From: Streptomyces spiramenti
GTDB taxonomy: Bacteria; Actinomycetota; Actinomycetes; Streptomycetales; Streptomycetaceae
DNA: 64,000 nt
Assembly: GCF_012034385.1 (NCBI RefSeq)
Contig: NZ_JAAVJB010000005.1
Coordinates: 1-64,000, forward strand
Reading direction: 5' to 3'
The notes under the pieces are model-generated. The model ran no database searches. It saw only the letters and a program-made list of their open reading frames with translations, and was not told the DNA's origin. A program made the translations under genes and the position numbers. Shown one piece after another: positions 58,602 to 64,000 of this stretch. Position 1 is the first letter of the stretch; the number at the start of each line of letters is the position of its first letter.

Positions 58602-59222
58602 TGTCGCGCGCCGGGCCGTCCGCCGCTGTCGAGCGGTAGGCGGACCCGCGCTGCACGGCGGGACGGGGGAGACGGCGAGCGGGTCGGGTACGGCCTCGGA
58701 GCGCGTCCTGCCGGCCCTCCGACCGGCGCCGACCCGGACAGGGGACCGTTGCGATCCAGCCGTCCTTCCACGGTTTTCGGGCTCCAGGAGCCCCGCTCGG
58801 GGGGCTGTGACCCGCTTCCATGACCGTTGCACCGGATGTCCACCAAATCACCACGTTCCCGTTCGTGGTACCTCTTCGAACGTGTGATCGTGGAGTCGGC
58901 CGTGTGGCGCAGTGTGCGGCGTCGCAGGTCACAGGGGGAGCGCACGACCGGCGCGCGCTCCGCGGGCCGTCTCTCGCGAGTTCCGGAACCGCAGCCGCGA
59001 GATGCCGTGCGCCGAGGTGGTATCAGTGCAAATGTCCGGAGTCCCAACAGCTGACCTGGAGTTTTCGGTTGATCTCGCTGACTCACGGCCACTTGCCCGC
59101 TAGTCTCCGTCGAGAGCGGAGCCCGATGCCCCGTGACCGGCTCCGCAGCGTGCCGGGTCGTGGGGCTTCCGTGTCCGCTCCCGTATCCCATCCGACCGTT
59201 CGATACCTGAGGTGACGTAGGC
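58602..59222. other. Long intergenic region upstream of mihF, 621 bases
   Basis: The longest non-coding stretch here. No frame looks protein-coding. The part 58810-59100 is less GC-rich than its surroundings. It holds a small hairpin (AGCCCC/GGGGCT, 58789-58806), an inverted repeat CACGTTC/GAACGTG (58852-58858, 58878-58884), the mihF promoter candidate, and a leader hairpin (59116-59123 with 59139-59146). Confidence 0.5.
59078..59106 (+). promoter_or_regulatory. Candidate mihF promoter
   Basis: CTGACT (59078-59083) and TAGTCT (59101-59106) with a 17-base spacer. The leader to the GTG would be about 110 bases. Confidence 0.45.
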
Positions 59223-59546
59223 GTGGCTCTTCCGCCCCTTACCCCTGAACAGCGCGCAGCCGCGCTCGAGAAGGCCGCCGCGGCTCGCCGGGAGCGCGCC
59301 GAGGTCAAGAATCGGCTCAAGCACTCCGGTGCCTCGCTGCACGAGGTCATCAAGCAGGGCCAGGAGAACAAGGTCATCGGCAAGATGAAGGTCTCCGCGC
59401 TGCTGGAGTCGATGCCGGGCGTCGGCAAGGTCCGCGCCAAGCAGATCATGGAACGGCTCGGCATCTCCGAGAGCCGTCGGGTCGGCGGGCTGGGCTCCAA
59501 CCAGATCGCGTCCCTGGAGCGCGAGTTCGGAAGCGCCTCCTCCTGA
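59223..59546 (+). CDS. mihF: Actinobacterial integration host factor (mIHF/sIHF)
   Basis: 107 aa. Helical N-terminus [20 protein letters not shown], then the helix-two-turn-helix DNA-binding region with [18 protein letters not shown]. In Streptomyces sIHF is a nucleoid protein that affects topology, sporulation and antibiotic production. Start GTG after GAGGTGA. Next to gmk, the usual order. Confidence 0.96.
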   Translation: MALPPLTPEQRAAALEKAAAARRERAEVKNRLKHSGASLHEVIKQGQENKVIGKMKVSALLESMPGVGKVRAKQIMERLGISESRRVGGLGSNQIASLEREFGSASS

Positions 59547-59608
59547 TCTCCGAGGCGCGCGGCGGACACGGATTTCCCCGCCGCGCGCCCGGGCGGGATA
59601 ATCACCGC

Positions 59609-60205
59609 ATGAGTGAGGTTGTCTCCGGGGGGACGCCCCCCGCGGTTCCCCCCGGTCGTCCGCGGCTGACCGTTCTCTCCGGCCCCTCCGGGGTCGGCAA
59701 GAGCACGGTCGTCGCGCACATGCGACAGGCCCATCCCGAGATCTGGCTCTCGGTGTCGGCCACCACCCGCAGTCCCCGGCCTGGTGAGCGCCACGGCGTC
59801 CAGTACTTCTTCGTGGACGACGGCGAGTTCGACAAGCTCGTCGCCAACGGTGAGCTGCTGGAGTGGGCCGAGTTCGCCGGCAACCGCTACGGCACCCCGC
59901 GCAACGCGGTGCTGGAGCGGCTGGCGGCGGGTGAGCCGGTACTGCTGGAGATCGATCTCCAGGGCGCCCGGCAGGTCCGGGAGTCCATGCCCGAGGCCGG
60001 GCTGGTGTTCCTGGCGCCCCCGAGCTGGGAGGAGCTGGTCCGGCGGCTGACCGGCAGGGGCACCGAGGCGCCGGAGGTCATCGAGCGCCGCCTGACGGCC
60101 GCGCGCACCGAGCTCGCCGCGGAGTCCGAGTTCGACCACACCCTGGTGAACACCTCCGTCGAGCAGGTGGCGGCCGAGCTGCTAGCCTTGACGCGTACGT
60201 CCTGA
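59609..60205 (+). CDS. gmk: Guanylate kinase
   Basis: 198 aa. P-loop GPSGVGKS (25-32), GMP-binding [21 protein letters not shown], and [15 protein letters not shown]. Phosphorylates GMP to GDP. GATAAT six bases before the ATG indicates a leaderless transcript apart from mihF. Confidence 0.96.
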   Translation: MSEVVSGGTPPAVPPGRPRLTVLSGPSGVGKSTVVAHMRQAHPEIWLSVSATTRSPRPGERHGVQYFFVDDGEFDKLVANGELLEWAEFAGNRYGTPRNAVLERLAAGEPVLLEIDLQGARQVRESMPEAGLVFLAPPSWEELVRRLTGRGTEAPEVIERRLTAARTELAAESEFDHTLVNTSVEQVAAELLALTRTS

Positions 60206-60310
60206 ACGTCACGTCATCGCGCGTCGCCGCAGCCGGGCCCGGTACCTGCCGCTCGGTCGGCCCGTCCGCCCGACCGGCATCGTTCGCACCCCACCACCGG
60301 AAGGCAGAGC

Positions 60311-60583
60311 GTGTCCTCTTCCATCGCCACGCCCGAGGGCATCATCAATCCTCCGATCGATGAGCTGCTCGAGGCCACGGACTCCAAGTACAGCCTGGTC
60401 ATCTACGCCGCCAAGCGCGCCCGCCAGGTCAACGCGTACTACTCGCAGCTCGGCGAGGGCCTGCTGGAGTACGTCGGCCCGCTGGTGGACACCCACGTCC
60501 ACGAGAAGCCGCTCTCCATCGCCCTGCGCGAGATCAACGCGGGCCTCCTCACCGCCGAGGCGATCGAGGGTCCCGCGGACTGA
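60311..60583 (+). CDS. rpoZ: RNA polymerase omega subunit
   Basis: 90 aa. [20 protein letters not shown] and [12 protein letters not shown] are the omega signature; the C-terminus [16 protein letters not shown] completes it. Omega helps assemble the beta' subunit. GTG start with a purine-rich GGAAGGCAG upstream. A strong hairpin follows. Confidence 0.96.
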   Translation: MSSSIATPEGIINPPIDELLEATDSKYSLVIYAAKRARQVNAYYSQLGEGLLEYVGPLVDTHVHEKPLSIALREINAGLLTAEAIEGPAD

Positions 60584-60603
60584 CCGCGCGGAAGAGACGT
60601 GGT

Positions 60604-60641
60604 GAAGGGGCCCGGCGGCCGAGAGGCGGCCGGGCCCCTTC
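60604..60641 (+). terminator. 13-bp hairpin after rpoZ
   Basis: GAAGGGGCCCGGC (60604-60616) pairs with GCCGGGCCCCTTC (60629-60641), with a small GCC-GAGA-GGC inner stem. Confidence 0.8.
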
Positions 60642-60801
60642 GGCGTCCCGGGGCGCGGTGCCGCCCGCTTCCCGGCCTCCCGGGCGGCGGCGCCGCGGCA
60701 TACCCTGGCCCCCTGGGTCCGAGCGCGTCGCCCGCCGGCGGCGCGACGGCGGACGGTGACGGTGGCGGGCGTGCCGAGGTGCGCCCCGTGGGAGGAGAGC
60801 T

Positions 60802-62049
60802 GTGACGCGGAGCCCCGGGACCGGTCGTCCCGAGATCGTGCTGGGCGTGGGCGGCGGGATCGCCGCCTACAAGGCGTGCGAGCTGCTGCGGCGGTTCACC
60901 GAGTCCGGTCACGCCGTCACGGTGGCACCCACCGCCTCCGCGCTGCACTTCGTCGGCGAGGCGACATGGGCCGCCCTCTCGGGCCGCCGTGCGTCGCACA
61001 CCGTCTGGGAGGACGCGCACGAGGTGCCGCACGTGCGGATCGGCCAGCGCGCCGACCTCGTCGTGGTGGCCCCCGCCACCGCCGACGTCCTGGCGCGCGC
61101 CGCCCACGGCCGTGCGGACGACCTGTTGACCAACACCCTGCTGACCGCCCGCTGCCCGGTGGTGTTCGCCCCCGCCATGCACACCGAGATGTGGGAGCAC
61201 CCGGCGACCCGCGACAACGTGGCGCTGCTGCGCTCCCGGGGCGCCGTCGTCATCGAACCCGCGAGCGGCAGGCTGACGGGCGCCGACACGGGCAAGGGCC
61301 GGCTGCCCGACCCCGCCGAGATCTTCGCCGTCTGCCGCCGCGTGCTGGCACGGGGGGAGCGGGCTTTCGAGCAGGACCTCGCCGGGCGGCATGTCGTGAT
61401 CAGCGCGGGCGGCACGCGTGAACCGCTGGACCCGGTGCGGTTCCTCGGCAACCAGTCCTCCGGCAAGCAGGGGTACGCCCTGGCCCGTACCGCGGTGGCG
61501 CGCGGCGCGCGCGTCACCCTGGTGGCGGCCAACACCGCGCTGCCGGACCCGGCCGGGGCGACGGTGGTGCCGGTCTCCACCACGGAGGAGCTGCGCGAGG
61601 CGATGACCGGGGCGGCGAGCGGGGCGGACGTGGTGGTGATGGCGGCAGCCGTCGCGGACTTCCGGCCGGCACGGGTCGCCACCGGGAAGATCAAGAAGCG
61701 CGACGGGGTCGAGCCGGAGCCCGTTGTGCTGGAGCGCAACCCCGACATCCTCGCCGGTCTCGCGGCCCGGCACGGCGGGCGGGCCGCGGTGGTCGTGGGG
61801 TTCGCCGCCGAGACGGAGGACGCACTGGCGTCGGGCCGCGCCAAACTGGTCCGCAAGGGCTGCGACCTCCTGGTCGTCAACGAGGTCGGCGGCGGGCGTG
61901 CGTTCGGCACCGAGGACAACGAGGCGGTCGTCCTCGACACGCGCGGGGGCGAACGGCACGTCCCCTACGGTCCCAAGGAGGATCTCGCCGACGCCGTCTG
62001 GGACGCGGTGGTCGCGGAACCGCCGCGGGTCGAACCGGCCGCGGGTTGA
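60802..62049 (+). CDS. coaBC: Bifunctional phosphopantothenoylcysteine decarboxylase/synthetase
   Basis: 415 aa. N-terminal flavoprotein CoaC (1 to about 185): GVGGGIAAYKACELLRR, catalytic H77 in VPHVRI, PAMHTEM (124-130), substrate flap RLTGADTGKGR. C-terminal CoaB: ISAGGTREPLDPVRFLGNQSSGKQGYA, AAAVADFRP, KIKK and the CTP region VGFAAET. Two steps of coenzyme A synthesis. GGAGGAG before the GTG. Confidence 0.95.
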   Translation: MTRSPGTGRPEIVLGVGGGIAAYKACELLRRFTESGHAVTVAPTASALHFVGEATWAALSGRRASHTVWEDAHEVPHVRIGQRADLVVVAPATADVLARAAHGRADDLLTNTLLTARCPVVFAPAMHTEMWEHPATRDNVALLRSRGAVVIEPASGRLTGADTGKGRLPDPAEIFAVCRRVLARGERAFEQDLAGRHVVISAGGTREPLDPVRFLGNQSSGKQGYALARTAVARGARVTLVAANTALPDPAGATVVPVSTTEELREAMTGAASGADVVVMAAAVADFRPARVATGKIKKRDGVEPEPVVLERNPDILAGLAARHGGRAAVVVGFAAETEDALASGRAKLVRKGCDLLVVNEVGGGRAFGTEDNEAVVLDTRGGERHVPYGPKEDLADAVWDAVVAEPPRVEPAAG

Positions 62050-62272
62050 ACAGCAGCCGTCAAGCCGCGATCAAGACGCGAAGCGCGCAGATCCGAACTG
62101 ATCAGGGCTGAAAGCTGCCAGGACACGAACCGCACCGGAACTGAATCGCCCAGTATGCGAACGCCGTGGCCACGTGGTGTACCTGCCCGATACACTGCCG
62201 ACGAGCGGCGTGGCCCTGTGTGCCCGCCGTTCGCCGACAGAGCCAGCAGCCGCTGCAACCCCAGGGAGCGAT

Positions 62273-63481
62273 GTGTCGCGCCGTCTTTTCACCTCGGAGT
62301 CGGTGACCGAGGGTCACCCGGACAAGATCGCTGACCAGATCAGCGACTCCATCCTCGACGCGCTCCTGAAGGAGGACCCGTCCTCGCGGGTCGCCGTCGA
62401 GACGCTGATCACCACCGGCCTGGTCCACGTCGCCGGTGAGGTGACCACCAAGGCATACGCCCCCATCGCGGGCCTGGTTCGGTCGAAGATCCTCGAGATC
62501 GGCTACGACTCCTCCAAGAAGGGGTTCGACGGCGCTTCCTGCGGCGTCTCCGTCTCGATCGGCGCGCAGTCCCCGGACATCGCCCAGGGCGTGGACACCG
62601 CCTACGAGGCCCGGGTCGAGGGCGAGGACGACGCGCTCGACCGGCAGGGCGCCGGCGACCAGGGGCTGATGTTCGGGTACGCCTGCGACGAGACCCCCGA
62701 GCTGATGCCGCTCCCCATCCACCTCGCCCACCGCCTCTCGCAGCGGCTCACGGACGCCCGCAAGAACGGCACCGTTCCCTACCTGCGGCCCGACGGCAAG
62801 ACCCAGGTCACCATCGAGTACGACGGCGACAAGCCGGTGCGGCTCGACACCGTGGTCGTCTCCAGCCAGCACGCCTCCGACATCGACCTCGACTCGCTGC
62901 TCACCCCCGACATCCGGGAGTTCGTGGTCGAGCCGGAGCTCAAGGCGCTCGTCGCGGACGGCATCAAGCTCGATACCGACAACTACCGGCTGCTGGTCAA
63001 CCCGACCGGCCGTTTCGAGATCGGCGGCCCCATGGGCGACGCCGGCCTGACCGGCCGCAAGATCATCATCGACACCTACGGCGGCATGGCCCGGCACGGT
63101 GGCGGCGCCTTCTCGGGCAAGGACCCCTCCAAGGTCGACCGCTCCGCCGCCTACGCCATGCGCTGGGTCGCCAAGAACGTCGTCGCCGCCGGGCTCGCCA
63201 CCCGCTGCGAGGTCCAGGTCGCCTACGCCATCGGCAAGGCCGAGCCGGTCGGGCTCTTCGTGGAGACCTTCGGCACCCACCGGGTCGACGTGGAGCGCAT
63301 CGAGAGTGCCATCCGCGAGGTCTTCGACCTGCGGCCCGCCGCCATAATCCGAGCCCTGGACCTGCTGCGCCCGATCTACGCGCAGACCGCCGCCTACGGG
63401 CACTTCGGCCGCGCGCTCCCCGACTTCACCTGGGAGCGCACCGACCGTACCGAGCAGTTGCGCGCCGCCGCCGGCGTCTGA
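62273..63481 (+). CDS. metK: S-adenosylmethionine synthetase
   Basis: 402 aa. [20 protein letters not shown] (H15-K18 in the ATP site), [12 protein letters not shown], and the P-loop-like [12 protein letters not shown]. Makes SAM from methionine and ATP. GGGAG five bases before the GTG. The 223-base upstream gap carries a TACACT -10 candidate (62191-62196) but no SAM-riboswitch fold that I can recognise. Confidence 0.97.
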   Translation: MSRRLFTSESVTEGHPDKIADQISDSILDALLKEDPSSRVAVETLITTGLVHVAGEVTTKAYAPIAGLVRSKILEIGYDSSKKGFDGASCGVSVSIGAQSPDIAQGVDTAYEARVEGEDDALDRQGAGDQGLMFGYACDETPELMPLPIHLAHRLSQRLTDARKNGTVPYLRPDGKTQVTIEYDGDKPVRLDTVVVSSQHASDIDLDSLLTPDIREFVVEPELKALVADGIKLDTDNYRLLVNPTGRFEIGGPMGDAGLTGRKIIIDTYGGMARHGGGAFSGKDPSKVDRSAAYAMRWVAKNVVAAGLATRCEVQVAYAIGKAEPVGLFVETFGTHRVDVERIESAIREVFDLRPAAIIRALDLLRPIYAQTAAYGHFGRALPDFTWERTDRTEQLRAAAGV

Positions 63482-63498
63482 CCCGGATCCGCGCCACC

Positions 63499-63548
63499 CC
63501 GTGTGCCCCCGGCCCCCGCTCTCAGTTCTGGCGGCCGGGGGCACACGG
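63499..63548. terminator. 16-bp hairpin after metK
   Basis: CCGTGTGCCCCCGGCC (63499-63514) pairs with GGCCGGGGGCACACGG (63533-63548), 18 bases past the stop. Confidence 0.8.
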
Positions 63549-63625
63549 CGTCAGGGCCGTGACCGTGGCCGACGGTGTAGGGGTGGATGACACCCGCTGT
63601 CCCCGGGGTCTGGTTCACTGACGGG

Positions 63626-64000
63626 GTGAGTACCGCGCGCGACCAGCAGGAGGGCCCCGAGCAGCTGGCGCTGCTCGGCGGAGCGGGGCCGGGCGCCGGT
63701 AAGCAGCCGAGGGCGCGGCCCCGGACCTGGCGCGGCGCGCCACCGGCCGCGGAGCTCCCCGTGGCGCGTGTCCTGGTGGACAAGGGACAGCTCCACCTGG
63801 ACCGCCTCTTCGACTACGCCGTCCCCGAGGCGCTCGACGCCGACGCCCAGCCCGGCGTCCGCGTCCGGGTCCGGTTCGGAGCCGGGGAACGCGGGGGCCG
63901 CCGCGAGGGTGGCGGCCTCATCAACGGCTTCGTCGTGGAGCGGGTCGCTCGCAGCGACTTCCCCGGCACCCTCGCGCCCCTCGCGCAGGTCCTCTCCCCG
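63626..64000 (+). CDS. priA: Primosomal protein N' (PriA), 3' end cut by window edge
   Basis: 125 residues visible. After a disordered N-terminus (1-48), VARVLVDKGQLHLDRLFDYAVPE and GVRVRVRFGAGER match the PriA 3'BD DNA-binding domain, whose start is diagnostic. The helicase domain lies outside the window. Actinobacterial PriA often lacks functional helicase motifs, which cannot be checked here. TTCACT six bases before the GTG is a weak leaderless promoter. metK-priA order is typical. Confidence 0.85.
   Translation, partial: MSTARDQQEGPEQLALLGGAGPGAGKQPRARPRTWRGAPPAAELPVARVLVDKGQLHLDRLFDYAVPEALDADAQPGVRVRVRFGAGERGGRREGGGLINGFVVERVARSDFPGTLAPLAQVLSP

Noticed and set aside
62050-62272. SAM riboswitch upstream of metK
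   Set aside because: I looked for the kink-turn stem and conserved junction of SAM-I or SAM-IV types and could not assemble them; a covariance-model scan would settle it.

Overview
This window is a 64 kb piece of core chromosome from Streptomyces or a very close relative. The DNA is GC-rich, about half of the genes start with GTG (a few with TTG), and stop-start overlaps of the ATGA or GTGA type are common. The clearest taxonomic markers are SsgB, BldD with an intact c-di-GMP signature, an actinobacterial integration host factor (mIHF/sIHF), and PIM-lipid genes next to pdxST. From memory the gene order matches the S. coelicolor block running from ssgB to priA. Nearly every gene can be assigned to a family, and I see no prophage, insertion sequence, CRISPR array or biosynthetic cluster.

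Layout. 1-8.2 kb: a truncated Ser/Thr kinase, a tRNA Gly-Cys-Val cluster, a pABA gene pair (pabB-like, pabC-like), a GNAT protein, a DsbA-like protein, small membrane proteins, a CGNR regulator, the sporulation gene ssgB and two tRNA-Val(CAC) genes. 8.3-21.6 kb: thrS, a HIT hydrolase, an uncharacterised membrane protein, the phosphatidylinositol mannoside operon (pgsA, patA, pimA), a LemA-like gene, pdxS and pdxT, yebC and ruvCAB. 21.8-35 kb: yajC-secD-secF-apt, relA, a DUF349 gene, an MBL hydrolase with hisS, a VKOR-like oxidoreductase, rarA and a DUF2470 gene with an iron box. 36-47.4 kb: rpsD, two small membrane-associated genes, ruvX, mltG, the shikimate operon (aroE, aroC, aroK, aroB, aroQ), a P-loop kinase, an M24-fold protein, efp and nusB. 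47.5-64 kb: bldD, a full pyrimidine operon (pyrR, pyrB, pyrC, a PH-like gene, carA, carB, pyrD, pyrF), mihF, gmk, rpoZ, coaBC, metK and the start of priA.

The regulatory signals are the most rewarding part. They include a 19/19 DmdR/IdeR-type iron box between the DUF2470 gene and rpsD, a full-consensus BldD operator over the bldD promoter, a PyrR-binding RNA hairpin that contains the pyrR ribosome binding site, and a repeated leaderless-promoter layout (TAnnnT, 6-8 nt, then the start codon). Most transcription units end in long perfect GC hairpins without U-tracts.

Departures from the usual Streptomyces arrangement: alaS, normally beside ruvX, is not there; the M24 aminopeptidase-like protein has lost most metal ligands; MltG carries a roughly 285-residue Gly/Gln/Tyr-rich cytoplasmic tail; SecD has a roughly 90-residue acidic insertion. 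I found no wholly new system. The best leads are the iron box at rpsD, the apparently dead M24 protein and the missing alaS.
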